DNA of 64,000 nt from Sphingobacterium chungjuense. GTDB taxonomy: Bacteria > Bacteroidota > Bacteroidia > Sphingobacteriales > Sphingobacteriaceae. The notes below the pieces were generated by a model, which ran no database searches, was not told where the DNA came from, and saw only the letters and a program-made list of their open reading frames with translations. Of this stretch, positions 1 to 9,683 are shown in pieces; positions within the stretch are counted from its first letter, which is position 1, and every line of letters begins with the position of its first letter. Location: assembly GCF_011316935.1 (NCBI RefSeq), contig NZ_WLYS01000004.1, forward strand, positions 124,001 through 188,000, written 5' to 3'. Position numbers and translations under genes: made by a program.

Positions 1-1048
1 CGCCGTTGTGTGGGAAGATGGCGGTATTTCCTAAAAGACTGCCCTGCGCATTGAGCACAACAGTTTTACATCCTGTGCGAAACCCGGGATCGATAGCGAG
101 CAATGAAACCGCTCCTAAAGGAGCAGCCAAAAGCAATTGGCGGACATTCTCTGCAAAAACCTTAATTGCTTCTTCATCTGCTTTTTGCCTAGTCAGTACG
201 CGCATCTCCGTTTCCATGGAAGGTTTCAGCAAGCGCTTGTAGCTATCTTGCACGGCCAACTGAAGCTGAGCAGCTACTTCGCCAACAGATCTAATGTATC
301 GTTTTTCGATCTGTGGTAACACATCCACTTCTTCTACAGCAATATCTAAGTTGAGCAGTTCTTCTTTCTCTCCACGACGCATAGCTAAGACACGATGCGA
401 AGGTGCGTCCTTGATGAATTCGGACCATTCAAAATAATCTCTAAATTTCTGCGCACTCGCTTCTTTGCCTGCAACGACTCGACATACAAATTTCCCTTTT
501 TTCTCCAGCACACGACGTACGGTATTGCGTACCTCGGCATCTTCATTGATAATCTCTGCGACGATGTCACGAGCACCAGCTAATGCTTGTTCAACCGATT
601 CCACTCCTTTGTCGGCATCTACAAAAGCTTCTGCTTTGGGCTGTAGTTGACGAATATCCTGCGCTAATAATAGCTCAGCTAATGGTAACAAACCTTTTTC
701 TCTAGCGATTGAAGCACGTGTTTTGCGCTTGGGTTTGTATGGCAGGTAAATATCTTCTAAAGCCGACATCGTTGCTACCGCTCGAATCTGCAATTCAAGC
801 TCTGCGGTTAGCTTTCCCTGTTCGGTGATCGACTTTAGTACCGCTTCTTTCCGCTTATCTAGATCACGCAATTGTTGTATGCGATCGCGGATCGCAGCTA
901 CTTGCACTTCGTCTAGACTGCCTGTCATTTCCTTGCGGTATCTGGCTATAAAGGGAATTGTAGCTCCTTCATCCAACAGCTGGATGGTGGTTTGCACTTG
1001 CTTTGTATGGATATTCAGCTCTTTCGCTATACTATTTTCGGAAGACAT
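1..1048 (-). CDS. tex: Tex-like S1 RNA-binding protein, N-terminal part (3' end outside window)
   Basis: The minus-strand frame from ATG at 1048 runs off the left edge after 349 codons. It begins MSSENSIAKELNIHTKQV and continues with the Tex N-terminal helical domain (IPFIARYRKE, LPYKPKRKTRA), then enters the YqgF/RNase H-like domain (LLAIDPGFRTGCK near residue 325). The C-terminal helix-hairpin-helix and S1 domains would lie outside the window. Tex proteins bind nucleic acid and affect transcription; the exact role is poorly defined. An intrinsic terminator at 1075-1119 separates it from tatA, so it is probably transcribed alone, although I see no clear -7 element before its start. The family assignment is secure. 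Confidence 0.93.
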   Translation of the reverse strand, partial: MSSENSIAKELNIHTKQVQTTIQLLDEGATIPFIARYRKEMTGSLDEVQVAAIRDRIQQLRDLDKRKEAVLKSITEQGKLTAELELQIRAVATMSALEDIYLPYKPKRKTRASIAREKGLLPLAELLLAQDIRQLQPKAEAFVDADKGVESVEQALAGARDIVAEIINEDAEVRNTVRRVLEKKGKFVCRVVAGKEASAQKFRDYFEWSEFIKDAPSHRVLAMRRGEKEELLNLDIAVEEVDVLPQIEKRYIRSVGEVAAQLQLAVQDSYKRLLKPSMETEMRVLTRQKADEEAIKVFAENVRQLLLAAPLGAVSLLAIDPGFRTGCKTVVLNAQGSLLGNTAIFPHNG

Positions 1049-1074
1049 CGTAATGAGTAGGTATTTTGTTTAGC

Positions 1075-1119
1075 AAAAAATCCGATTAAGACAGAGCAAC
1101 GCTCGGCCAGTAACCGGAT
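1075..1119 (-). terminator. Intrinsic terminator after tatA
   Basis: On the minus strand ATCCGGTTA pairs with TAATCGGAT (one G-U pair). An inner GAGC/GCTC hairpin is nested inside it, and a run of six T follows. It lies between the tatA stop and the tex start. Confidence 0.7.
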
Positions 1120-1156
1120 AATTTCTTTATAATATTGTTAAAAAAAGGGCGTATTT

Positions 1157-1588
1157 CTAGGCTTCTTTAGTAGCCGAAGTTTCACTATCATCTGTAGACG
1201 GCGTTGCCAATGGCACATCTGCTACCGTATTATTCGGATTATGTTGATGTGTTCCGGCAGGTGTTGTGAACTGAGGGACGGTTGATGTTGGTTTCGGTTC
1301 TTCTGCATGGGCACGCATTTGCTCAGACATCGATGCTGCTGTTGGAGCTGCTGTAGCCACTGGACTTTTTTTAGGTTCTTCTACTTCCACATCAAGGTCT
1401 TTCTCAAAACTATTGATCTGATCGGATAATTCTCGTTTGATGCCGTCAGACGCATCTTTGAATTCGCGAATTCCTCTTCCCAAACCACGCGCCAATTCTG
1501 GCAATTTCTTTCCTCCAAACAGAAAAAGGATAACAATGATGATTAACATCATTTCCTGTGTTCCGATATTTAAAAACGCTAAATTCAT
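1157..1588 (-). CDS. tatA: Twin-arginine translocase TatA/E family subunit
   Basis: This 143-aa protein starts with one transmembrane helix (residues about 10-26, MMLIIIVILFLFGG). It is followed by the conserved hinge FGGKKLPELARGLGRGIREFK, an amphipathic helix and a long low-complexity tail rich in Pro, Thr and Ala. That order is diagnostic of TatA-type subunits, which form the pore exporting folded proteins bearing RR signal peptides. The C-terminal tail of about 80 residues is longer than in a minimal TatA. tatC is not in the window. Its own terminator lies downstream at 1075-1119, so it looks monocistronic. Confidence 0.92.
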   Translation of the reverse strand: MNLAFLNIGTQEMMLIIIVILFLFGGKKLPELARGLGRGIREFKDASDGIKRELSDQINSFEKDLDVEVEEPKKSPVATAAPTAASMSEQMRAHAEEPKPTSTVPQFTTPAGTHQHNPNNTVADVPLATPSTDDSETSATKEA

Positions 1589-1716
1589 GTCTTTGATATC
1601 AATTATTAATACTGCTAATGTACATAAAAGTTCAGAATTAAGCAGACAAATCCATGTAAAGATCTTGTAGGCATCGGGTGTGCAAAAGATAATACGTGGA
1701 TTTCCGCGCTTCTATT

Positions 1717-1724
1717 TACCTTTG
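1717..1724 (+). promoter_or_regulatory. -7 promoter element (TAccTTTG) for MATE gene
   Basis: This is an exact match to the Bacteroidota -7 consensus TAnnTTTG, 16 nt before the ATG at 1741. It lies inside the longer frame that opens with GTG at 1696, which argues for the ATG as the true start. No convincing -33 box was seen. Confidence 0.55.
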
Positions 1725-1740
1725 GCCATATTTGTTTCAC

Positions 1741-3123
1741 ATGTTCGCTTCCATACGAAAAGATAAGGCTTTTTACATTAGTACGATGGCGCTTGCAGCA
1801 CCGATCGTTGTATCCCAATTGGGGCATACCATGGTACATACTGCCGATACAATCATTGTCGGACAATTCGCAGGTCGCATACCTTTAGCGGCCGTTTCGC
1901 TCGTGCATGCCGTATTCATGGTTGTGCTAGTTATTGGTTTGGGTATTGCGTACGGTATTACACCGCTCATCGCACAGTATAATGGTAAATCCGATTTTAA
2001 AGAATGTGCGAAATTGCTCTCCAACAGCATTTGGCTGAATGTAGTGACGGGCATCCTCCTTTTTTGTGCTGTGTATTGGGGATCGATGTATGCGATGGAA
2101 CATACGGATCAAGATCCCTTGGTGGTAGAGGCTGCTAAACCGTACCTTTTTATTTTAGGACTTTCCATTTTGCCATTGATGATCTTTAATGCATTCAAGC
2201 AATTTACCGAAGGTTTGGGGTTTACGAAGCAGGCGATGAATATCACGATTTGGGGCAATGTGCTGAATATCCTGATTGCCTTGGTACTGGTAAGGGGTAT
2301 GTTTGGTTTTCCAGAAATGGGTATTCGTGGCGTTGGTATTGCGACGCTGATAGATCGTATCTTAATGATGTTGGTCATGGCGGCGTATGTATTACGATCG
2401 AAGAACTTTAAACGTTATATGGTGGATTTCTCCATCCGCTTTATAGATCGTACACGCATCAATAGTATTTTTAAAATTGGAGCGCCCGTGGCGATGCAAT
2501 ATGTATTTGAAATCGGTGCTTTTGCTACTGCCGCGTTGATTGCCGGAAAAATAGGCGCATTAGAACAAGCAGCACACCAAGTAGCAATCACCTTGGCGGC
2601 GATGACTTATATGATGGCGAGCGGATTGGCTTCGGCGGCCACGATCAAGACTGGAAACAGCTTTGGAACGGGCAACTTCCAGCGTTTACAGAAGTTTGCG
2701 ATGGTTTCATATCGTCTTGTGCTGGTGTTTATGATCTTCTGGGCAATAATTTTTGCCCTCTTCAATCAATATTTGCCCCTTGTGATTACACAGGATAGGG
2801 AAGTCATTGTTATTGCCGCTAGTTTACTGATTATTGCAGGCATGTTCCAATTGTTTGATGGAACGCAAGTAGTAGGATTAGGTGTTTTACGTGGTATGGG
2901 TGATGTCAACGTGCCAACGGCCATTACCTTTGTCGCGTACTGGATTGTTGGCGTACCTAGTGCTTATGTGATGGGATTGGTATTGGAATGGGGAATACAA
3001 GGAATTTGGTACGGACTGACGCTGGGTTTACTAACATCCACCGCGCTATTATATTGGCGATACAAAACGATTATTGCTCGTAAAATAAAAAGCACGGTAC
3101 GTTCGCAAACGCACCGTGCTTAA
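1741..3123 (+). CDS. MATE family multidrug/cation efflux protein
   Basis: The 460-aa polytopic membrane protein carries MATE features: an N-terminal block APIVVSQLGHTMVHTADTIIVG and about twelve hydrophobic segments in two similar halves, the second starting near GAPVAMQYVFEIGAFA. It is closest in style to NorM/YdhE-type exporters that use Na+ or H+ gradients to expel organic cations. The substrate cannot be told from sequence. I chose ATG 1741 over GTG 1696 because a -7 promoter element sits between them. The last codons double as a terminator hairpin at 3090-3121 shared with the convergent E2 gene. Confidence 0.9.
   Translation: MFASIRKDKAFYISTMALAAPIVVSQLGHTMVHTADTIIVGQFAGRIPLAAVSLVHAVFMVVLVIGLGIAYGITPLIAQYNGKSDFKECAKLLSNSIWLNVVTGILLFCAVYWGSMYAMEHTDQDPLVVEAAKPYLFILGLSILPLMIFNAFKQFTEGLGFTKQAMNITIWGNVLNILIALVLVRGMFGFPEMGIRGVGIATLIDRILMMLVMAAYVLRSKNFKRYMVDFSIRFIDRTRINSIFKIGAPVAMQYVFEIGAFATAALIAGKIGALEQAAHQVAITLAAMTYMMASGLASAATIKTGNSFGTGNFQRLQKFAMVSYRLVLVFMIFWAIIFALFNQYLPLVITQDREVIVIAASLLIIAGMFQLFDGTQVVGLGVLRGMGDVNVPTAITFVAYWIVGVPSAYVMGLVLEWGIQGIWYGLTLGLLTSTALLYWRYKTIIARKIKSTVRSQTHRA
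3090..3121. terminator. Bidirectional terminator overlapping the 3' end of the MATE gene
   Basis: AAGCACGGT pairs with ACCGTGCTT, with an inner four-base stem beyond one mismatch and a cgca loop. Minus-strand transcripts from the E2 gene meet a TTTTTATTTT tract after it. The hairpin is encoded by the last codons of the MATE gene. Confidence 0.7.
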
Positions 3124-3146
3124 TATATTCTTTTTGTTGGGTCGTA

Positions 3147-4541
3147 CTATACCGTACGATCCAAATCCCAATTTTCTAAATAGTCTGCCACCCGTTTGAT
3201 AAATGTACCTCCTAATGCGCCATCGATTACGCGGTGATCGTACGACATCGTGATGTACATGAAGTGACGAATACCGATCAAATCTCCGGCTGGAGTTTCG
3301 ATAACGGCTGGTTTCTTTTTGATCGTGCCTACGGCTAAGATCGCCGCCTGCGGTTGGTTGATAATGGGCATACCGAAAATGTTGCCAAAAGCGCCAATAT
3401 TCGTAAACGTAAATGTGCCACCTTGGGTGTCATCTGGTTTCAATTTATTATCCCGTGCTCTCTGCGCTAAGTCATTCACCGCATGACTAATACCGAGTAG
3501 GCTCAATTGATCCGCATCTTTGATCACTGGTACAATCAAGTTTCCATTCGGCAAAGCCGTGGCCATCCCGATATTAATATGTTTACGGCGAATGATATTA
3601 TACCCATCGACAGAAACATTAATCATCGGAAAATCCTTAAGCGCCTTAGAAATGGCTTCTATAATGAGTGGCGTAAACGTAATATTCTCGCCCTCACGCT
3701 TTTTGAACCCATCTTTCACACGGTTTCTCCAATTTACAAGATTGGTTACATCTGCTTCTACTGCTGAGAATACATGTGGAGATGTATGTACACTACTCAC
3801 CATATGATCAGCAATTAAGCGACGCATGCGATCCATTTCAATAATCTCATCGCCATCGCCTTTGGCCACTACCACCGGTTTGGCTGCAGATTTTGGTCGC
3901 TCCACTACTGCAGACTGATTTTGCTCGTTGTGCGTTTTATGATTGTTTGAATCTTCCTTTGATTTATCCTGCAACTTCGGATCAGCGTCCTTTTGGGAAA
4001 GATATTTGAGTACATCATCTTTGGTGACACGCCCTTCGGCTCCGCTGCCAGATACTTGATCCAGTTCAGCAAAAGAAATTCCTTCTTCTTGTGCAATGCT
4101 GCGAACTAATGGCGAGTAAAAACGATGTGAGCTTTCTGCGGCATGCTGTGTTACTTCTTCTGTTGGCGTCGAAGTATGTTGCACATCTTGAGGCGATTCT
4201 ATACTTGTTAAACCCGGTACGTCTTTGATATCCACCGGAATATCGTCTTCTTGATTGGCCACGTGGTTATCGGTATCCTGCTCATCCGATTCTTCTTGCG
4301 CATCGGTTTGGATGATAGCAATCACCTCACCCACCTGCACCACATCACCATTCTCAAAAAAACGTTCTTTCAGCACTCCTTGTACAGGCGATGGAACATC
4401 AGAATCCACCTTGTCTGTAGCCACTTCCAATACAGAATCATCTTCCTGAATAAGATCTCCAATTTCTCTCAGCCAGTTGGTTACGGTTGCTTCCGTAACA
4501 CTTTCACCCATTTTTGGAAGAGTAAGTTTATGCAATGCCAT
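3147..4541 (-). CDS. Dihydrolipoamide acyltransferase (E2) of a 2-oxo acid dehydrogenase complex
   Basis: The 464-aa protein has an N-terminal lipoyl domain with the modified lysine at about Lys44 in TDKVDSDVP. A Ser/Thr/Asp/Gln-rich linker follows, then a peripheral subunit-binding domain at about 140-180 (YSPLVRSIAQEEGIS). The C-terminal acyltransferase core ends in SYDHRVIDGALGG with catalytic His about 436 and Asp about 440. E2 transfers the acyl group from E1 to CoA. The DKVDSDV lipoyl motif and single lipoyl domain fit a branched-chain 2-oxo acid dehydrogenase E2 better than PDH, but E1 and E3 are not in the window, so the substrate is left open. It has its own terminator at 3090-3121. 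Confidence 0.88.
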   Translation of the reverse strand: MALHKLTLPKMGESVTEATVTNWLREIGDLIQEDDSVLEVATDKVDSDVPSPVQGVLKERFFENGDVVQVGEVIAIIQTDAQEESDEQDTDNHVANQEDDIPVDIKDVPGLTSIESPQDVQHTSTPTEEVTQHAAESSHRFYSPLVRSIAQEEGISFAELDQVSGSGAEGRVTKDDVLKYLSQKDADPKLQDKSKEDSNNHKTHNEQNQSAVVERPKSAAKPVVVAKGDGDEIIEMDRMRRLIADHMVSSVHTSPHVFSAVEADVTNLVNWRNRVKDGFKKREGENITFTPLIIEAISKALKDFPMINVSVDGYNIIRRKHINIGMATALPNGNLIVPVIKDADQLSLLGISHAVNDLAQRARDNKLKPDDTQGGTFTFTNIGAFGNIFGMPIINQPQAAILAVGTIKKKPAVIETPAGDLIGIRHFMYITMSYDHRVIDGALGGTFIKRVADYLENWDLDRTV

Positions 4542-4639
4542 GATATACTTTTTTGAAGTGATTTACGAATATAGTCAATCTCGCTAAAACGAACAGTAAT
4601 TCAAAATATAATAATTACAAATCCCGTAAAAACAAAATT

Positions 4640-5899
4640 TTATTCTATTTCAATCAATTTGCGCAACTGTTGCCACAATAGGAGAAAACACTGTATGGTT
4701 GTGCGTTCAATATTGATGTTGCGATCATTCTGGAAGTGAAACAACCGCGTATGCACGTTCGTTTTGGTAGCTAACGCAATCCATATAGTGCCTACTGGTG
4801 TACCCTCTGTACCGCCATCCGGTCCAGCAAATCCACTTGTCGCTAGGGCAAAATCTACGTCAAATTTCGTCCGTGCACCAGCAGCCATCGCACTTACGAC
4901 TTGCTCACTCACAGCACCATACGTTTCTAAATATTGTTCACTAACGTCCAGTAAATTGCTTTTGATTTCGTTGGTATACGATACAATGGATCCTTTAAAT
5001 ACATTGCCGGCTCCCGGTATCGCTGTGATGCGACTGGCAATTGTACCGCCAGTACAACTTTCGGCTGTCGCCAATGTATATCCGTTGGAGTGCATAAGTG
5101 GTAAAATCGCCCCTTCCAAATCTACATCGCCAAAAGTGACAAAGTGCTCATGCACTCGTTCTTTAATCCGATTGGCGTATCCTTCCATTTCAGCGCGCAG
5201 TGCGTCGGCATCTTGGCTCACGCCAGTCAGCCGAAGCCTCACAATACCCAACTTCGGCAAATACGCCATTCGGATATAGTCGGGCATTTCTGCTTCGATA
5301 TCTTGTATGGATTCCGCTAAGTGTGATTCACCTATTCCAGCAGTCAAGATATAGACATTCACGATGTTTCCTTGATTTGCTGCATTAGCAAGTTTTGGTA
5401 GCACATGCTGAGACATGATGTGTTTCATTTCGTATGGTACTCCGGGCATAAACGCAAAAGATTTGCCTTCATGCGTGTACCATAAACCAGGCGCTGTACC
5501 CAATTCATTGAACAATACTTCACCATCTTCAAATACATCTGCTTGCATTTCGTTGATCGCTGGCATAGCCCGTTTGCGCTGCGCGAATATGTTCTCCACA
5601 TGTGCTAATACGTGCTGATCACGAACCAGATTTGTACCAAAGTAGGTAGCAGCCGTACGTTTAGTAATATCATCTTTGGTGGGACCCAAACCGCCCGTTA
5701 CCAAAATAATATCTGCGCGTTGTTTAGCGGCGTCGAATGCCGCAACAATAGCATCTTCGCGATCGGCAATGGTAGTGATATGCACGACAGCAAGGTTTAA
5801 GAGCAGTAATTGTTGCGCGATCCAAGCGGAATTGGAGTCTACAATCTGACCTTGTAAAATTTCGTCGCCTATCGTAATAATTTCTATCTTCGTCGGCAT
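4640..5899 (-). CDS. cinA: CinA family nicotinamide-nucleotide amidohydrolase
   Basis: This is a 419-aa two-domain protein. The N-terminal molybdopterin-binding-like (MoCF/COG1058) domain begins KIEIITIGDEILQGQIVDSNS and has the VTGGLGPTKDD motif. The C-terminal CinA deamidase domain has TLATAESCTGG, SIVSYTNEIK and SGFAGPDGGTEGTPVGT. The family hydrolyses nicotinamide mononucleotide to nicotinate mononucleotide (PncC activity), and the N-terminal domain carries ADP-ribose pyrophosphatase activity in characterised members. Length and motifs are complete. It starts 18 nt after the lptD stop on the same strand, so the two are probably cotranscribed. Confidence 0.94.
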   Translation of the reverse strand: MPTKIEIITIGDEILQGQIVDSNSAWIAQQLLLLNLAVVHITTIADREDAIVAAFDAAKQRADIILVTGGLGPTKDDITKRTAATYFGTNLVRDQHVLAHVENIFAQRKRAMPAINEMQADVFEDGEVLFNELGTAPGLWYTHEGKSFAFMPGVPYEMKHIMSQHVLPKLANAANQGNIVNVYILTAGIGESHLAESIQDIEAEMPDYIRMAYLPKLGIVRLRLTGVSQDADALRAEMEGYANRIKERVHEHFVTFGDVDLEGAILPLMHSNGYTLATAESCTGGTIASRITAIPGAGNVFKGSIVSYTNEIKSNLLDVSEQYLETYGAVSEQVVSAMAAGARTKFDVDFALATSGFAGPDGGTEGTPVGTIWIALATKTNVHTRLFHFQNDRNINIERTTIQCFLLLWQQLRKLIEIE

Positions 5900-5917
5900 A
5901 ACATGGAAGTTTAACTG

Positions 5918-8581
5918 TTAAAACACGTAATGACTCTGTCGCTTCATGAGCTTCAAGTCTTGCAAGATAGCGGCTTTTGCTCGGATAGTTATATTATAAC
6001 TCTGGAATTGCCCGATAGGAACCCAAGCGAAGGACATTTCCCAACAGTGCAGATCTCGATAGATACTAAACTGTGGTATAACCACCTGCATCTGTCCAAA
6101 ATCATAGCCACCATTAAATTGAACTTTCCATTTAGGTGTTACATTAAAATCGCCATGCAATTGTACGGTACTCGTGATGTTGCTACCCATACGCATTTCT
6201 TCCGTATTAAACACACTCGCATAGTTGAAACTGAAGGAACCGGAGAGATTCCAGGGAATATTAAAGTCAACAAACGCATTGGGATCGCGACTTACACGCG
6301 CGAGTGCATCAGCTTGCTGCTGAGTCATTCCGGGCATGCTGTTGCGCAATGAATCAATATTGTCATTTCGGTTTTGCGAAGCATCTGGATTAAAGCTATA
6401 ATCAAATGACAAACCAAAGTTGGTTAAACGTGCCAAGCTTCCCTCGCGCAGCATAAAACGATTAATACGTGTGCCTGTTACGCGATCATAGGTATATGGA
6501 TCAAATGAACCATTGAAATTCAGATTAATTTTTTCATTGAATAATGACGTACGACCAGAGAAACTAATCTGGGAGAGCTTCAAGGAGTCGGCAGCCATAT
6601 TATAATTTCCACTAAATGTTAGACCTTGCAGAATCTTGATCTTCTTGATACCCGATCCCGTTGTATCTCGATCGGACCGCACTTTTGCTTCAATATTATT
6701 ATCTACGGAGAAGCCAATACCCATAGATCTTCCAGCTGCTGGACCGCCAAATATCGCTCCCTCGAATATGGAGTATTGTGCAGCTTGGCCTTGAGGATTA
6801 ATATAATCCCGATAATATCCGTAGCTCGGATCGCTAAAATCTGGTCTGTAATTCAGATTTATCGAAGGTGTAACGACATGTCTGATCGCTTCGATCTTCC
6901 CAATCTTTGGGTACTGACCGTATACTTTGGTAGATAGACCCGTTGAAACAGAGTAATCGTATGCACGACGAAAGCCTGATACCGTATCGCGCATATCACG
7001 GAAACCGATCTGATCATTCTCTCTATAATTACGAATGCTTTGTAGATACCATCTTTCCGTATAATTCACCGAGCTGTTGAACTGGAAATACTTCATAACC
7101 TGCAAAGAAAGTGCAATCGGAATGGTATGCTGCATACCATTGGTGAAATCACCTAAAGTTTCTTTGCGAAACAATAAGGAATCGGCAGTCTCTAGCTTAT
7201 TGGTACCCTGCAAGCTATATCCTACCGTGATTCTTTCATACCATTTTGGTTGACCCACACCATCACCAAATTTGAAGGGATTAAAGGTCGAAACGTTCAA
7301 GCTGAATGTCGGTAATTCCAAATCTAATCGCCCTGTCGCAATATCTTGTCGATGACTAGCAGAGGAAGTAAAATTCACCTTACCGTCCGCAAACACACGA
7401 CCATAACTGATGTTGGACGACATATTATTCTGCGTTAATTGCTGAAAATTGTTAGTACCGTTTGCGGCCGTATTTCGAAAATATGAACTGGTACCAAAGT
7501 TAACGGATGCCGAAAAAGAAGTTCCTGGGTTGGCTTCTTGGCGCTGCGTATGATTCCAAGTAACGTTGAAATCCTGCGCTCGCCTATACCCCTCGGTACC
7601 TTCTATACCAGTTGGTGTAGAACCATAACGCAGATTGAAACCACCGTTGAACTTGTAATTAACCACGTATTGCGTACGCATGGAAGCTTCAAAAGCACCT
7701 CTAGAGTAAATGTTTGTCCGAAACTCGGTATCCCAATAATCATTAAAGGTCAGATACCAACCCAAATCACGCATAGCAAATCCTCGACTAGCATCTTCAC
7801 CAAAAGAAGGAAAGAGCATTCCAGACGAAGGTTTATCTTGTTTCGGAAAAAATCCAAAAGGAACTGCGATAAATTTCAACGGTATATTCTGCACGACCAG
7901 ATAGGAAGGCCCGGCAATGATTTGATTTTTAACAATCAAACCTTTGGAAATCTTGATACCAAAGTGTGTATGTGGTTCGGGCAAATCACAGGTACTATAC
8001 AAACCATCGAACAACGACATTTCTTCATAAATATTTCGTCGGACGACTCTAGCTTGCACGAAAGCGCCATCGACCTCCGTCATGACACCAAAAGTTTTCG
8101 GGATCTGTGTCTTATAATTATAGAAAAGTGAATCTACCGCGATAGGCCCTTCGCCAGGCATAATTACGACCGGTCTTCCGGCATATTTACCGTTATGATC
8201 GTTGATTCCGGAGGCAAATAGCACATTCGTATTTCTATCCAATCGGATATAATCTGCCGCCAATTCAAAATCTTGATATTTGACCTTCGCGCCACCGTAC
8301 AAATGCAATATATTGAGACTTACTTCGTTTACTGAAGAGTCATTCGCCACAATGGTAACCACCGTTTCCAGATCACTTTCGGAGTCTTTCATCACGACCG
8401 TGTCTTGACCGGTAACATCCTTAAAATTATTTTGAGTGGTATCCGTTCCGAGGGTATCCACCAACGAAGTATCTCTTAACGGAATAGTATCTCGCACAGG
8501 TCTGACATCCTGTGCTTGGGCAAACAGAACATTCGCACACACTAGGATAAGCATACTGAAAAGAGAAGTAAACGCTCTCAA
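5918..8581 (-). CDS. lptD: LptD-like LPS-assembly outer membrane protein
   Basis: The 887-aa protein has a signal peptide (MRAFTSLFSMLILVCANVLFAQAQ). An OstA-like jellyroll strand region follows (LHLYGGAKVKYQDFELAADYI, about residues 90-130), then a large beta-barrel domain rich in alternating aromatic strands. A conserved stretch reads IPLKFIAVPFGFFPKQDKPSSG. This is the Bacteroidota form of LptD, which with LptE inserts lipopolysaccharide into the outer leaflet. It is longer than E. coli LptD (about 780 aa), as usual in the phylum. It is divergent from the amidase at 8729 and heads an operon with cinA. A -7 element lies at 8629-8636. Confidence 0.87.
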   Translation of the reverse strand: MRAFTSLFSMLILVCANVLFAQAQDVRPVRDTIPLRDTSLVDTLGTDTTQNNFKDVTGQDTVVMKDSESDLETVVTIVANDSSVNEVSLNILHLYGGAKVKYQDFELAADYIRLDRNTNVLFASGINDHNGKYAGRPVVIMPGEGPIAVDSLFYNYKTQIPKTFGVMTEVDGAFVQARVVRRNIYEEMSLFDGLYSTCDLPEPHTHFGIKISKGLIVKNQIIAGPSYLVVQNIPLKFIAVPFGFFPKQDKPSSGMLFPSFGEDASRGFAMRDLGWYLTFNDYWDTEFRTNIYSRGAFEASMRTQYVVNYKFNGGFNLRYGSTPTGIEGTEGYRRAQDFNVTWNHTQRQEANPGTSFSASVNFGTSSYFRNTAANGTNNFQQLTQNNMSSNISYGRVFADGKVNFTSSASHRQDIATGRLDLELPTFSLNVSTFNPFKFGDGVGQPKWYERITVGYSLQGTNKLETADSLLFRKETLGDFTNGMQHTIPIALSLQVMKYFQFNSSVNYTERWYLQSIRNYRENDQIGFRDMRDTVSGFRRAYDYSVSTGLSTKVYGQYPKIGKIEAIRHVVTPSINLNYRPDFSDPSYGYYRDYINPQGQAAQYSIFEGAIFGGPAAGRSMGIGFSVDNNIEAKVRSDRDTTGSGIKKIKILQGLTFSGNYNMAADSLKLSQISFSGRTSLFNEKINLNFNGSFDPYTYDRVTGTRINRFMLREGSLARLTNFGLSFDYSFNPDASQNRNDNIDSLRNSMPGMTQQQADALARVSRDPNAFVDFNIPWNLSGSFSFNYASVFNTEEMRMGSNITSTVQLHGDFNVTPKWKVQFNGGYDFGQMQVVIPQFSIYRDLHCWEMSFAWVPIGQFQSYNITIRAKAAILQDLKLMKRQSHYVF

Positions 8582-8628
8582 AATAAATTATGAATGTTAT
8601 GTTTGTATAAAGTTGAAATGTTCTTCGG

Positions 8629-8636
8629 CAAAAATA
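8629..8636 (-). promoter_or_regulatory. -7 promoter element (TATTTTTG) for lptD-cinA
   Basis: Exact TAnnTTTG on the minus strand, about 48 nt before the lptD ATG, giving an untranslated leader of roughly 40 nt. Confidence 0.5.
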
Positions 8637-8728
8637 GTCAAAAAACCGACATAGTAAATGTTTTTAACATTCTTGGTGAGGTATTTAAAATGCGGTCTTA
8701 GGCTCAGAAAAGCACATTTATAAAAACT

Positions 8729-9619
8729 ATGTTACTTATGCGGTTGCTAAAAAATGTTAAATTTTCTCTAGGTTTAATTTTCCTATCTTCTACCATCTTT
8801 GTAGGGATGTTTATTGCGCATGCGAATACATCAAATCCCAACGGCAAAGAAGCCAAAGGAGAATCACAGGTAAAACCATTCTCTCTTGTGGTTATTGATC
8901 CCGGACACGGCGGCGATAAACCGGGTGCTAGAGGAAGAATATCTGCGGAAAAAGATGTGGTTTTGCAGGTGTCCAAAAAATTAAAAGAATCTATCGAAAA
9001 AGAAATGCCCGGTGTGAAGGTGATGCTCACGCGTGATCGCGATATTGACGTTCCTTTCTATGAACGTACCGCTTTGGCTAATAACAATCATGCAGATTTA
9101 TTTATTTCGATACATTGTAACTCGGCGGATTCTGAGCGTAGGGTAAAAGGACGTAACGGCAAATATAGCACGCAGCTAACTCGACGTCCACATGTACGCG
9201 GTACCGAAACATTCGTATGTGGTTACAATCGCCTTGCTCAGCAGGATGTTGCGATTCGTGAAAATGCCGATATTTTATTAGAAGACAACTACAAGGAAAA
9301 TTACAATGGTTTCGATCCGAATGATCCATCTACTTATATTGTTTTTTCTCTGATGAAACGGAGATATCGTGACCAAAGTATCAAAGTCGCTACGATGATG
9401 CAGGAAGAATATGTGCAAGCTGGCCGTGCCAATCGTGGCGTGCAAGAACTTTCACTAGCTGTGTTGGCAACAGCCGGCATGCCAGCTGTACTGACTGAAA
9501 TTGGGTTTATTAGCAGTCCTGACGAGGAGAATTTTATGCTATCAGACGCTGGTCAGACCGAAATAGTTGGCAACTTAACTACTGCGATTAAGCGGTTTAA
9601 AGCAAGTGTGGAACGTTAA
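8729..9619 (+). CDS. N-acetylmuramoyl-L-alanine amidase (Amidase_3), copy 1
   Basis: The 296-aa protein has an N-terminal signal-anchor (about residues 11-31). An Amidase_3 zinc domain follows with VVIDPGHGGDKPGARG (His ligand), SAEKDVVLQ (Glu ligand), DLFISIHCNS (His ligand) and TEIGFISSPDEENFM (catalytic Glu). The family cleaves the MurNAc-L-Ala bond of peptidoglycan in the periplasm, mostly during daughter-cell separation. Between the metal motifs and the C-terminus it carries an insert of about 70 residues (RRPHVRGTETF...FDPNDPSTYIVFS), shared with the next gene. The ATG at 8729 gives a good signal sequence; Met4 is an alternative. It heads a set with the second amidase and mlaD. Confidence 0.9.
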   Translation: MLLMRLLKNVKFSLGLIFLSSTIFVGMFIAHANTSNPNGKEAKGESQVKPFSLVVIDPGHGGDKPGARGRISAEKDVVLQVSKKLKESIEKEMPGVKVMLTRDRDIDVPFYERTALANNNHADLFISIHCNSADSERRVKGRNGKYSTQLTRRPHVRGTETFVCGYNRLAQQDVAIRENADILLEDNYKENYNGFDPNDPSTYIVFSLMKRRYRDQSIKVATMMQEEYVQAGRANRGVQELSLAVLATAGMPAVLTEIGFISSPDEENFMLSDAGQTEIVGNLTTAIKRFKASVER

Positions 9620-9683
9620 TTGTTATAGGTCACGCAAATTTGTATTATTTAGTAACAATCATTTAATAAATCATAATATTTTG

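Noticed and set aside
1696..1740. GTG start giving a longer MATE protein
   Set aside because: The -7 element at 1717-1724 falls inside it; ATG 1741 fits the family start.
4764..5279. 171-aa plus-strand frame
   Set aside because: It is antisense to the well-supported cinA gene, with low-complexity composition and no family resemblance.
7538..8131. 197-aa plus-strand frame
   Set aside because: Antisense to lptD; no recognisable domain and no promoter or ribosome binding site of its own.
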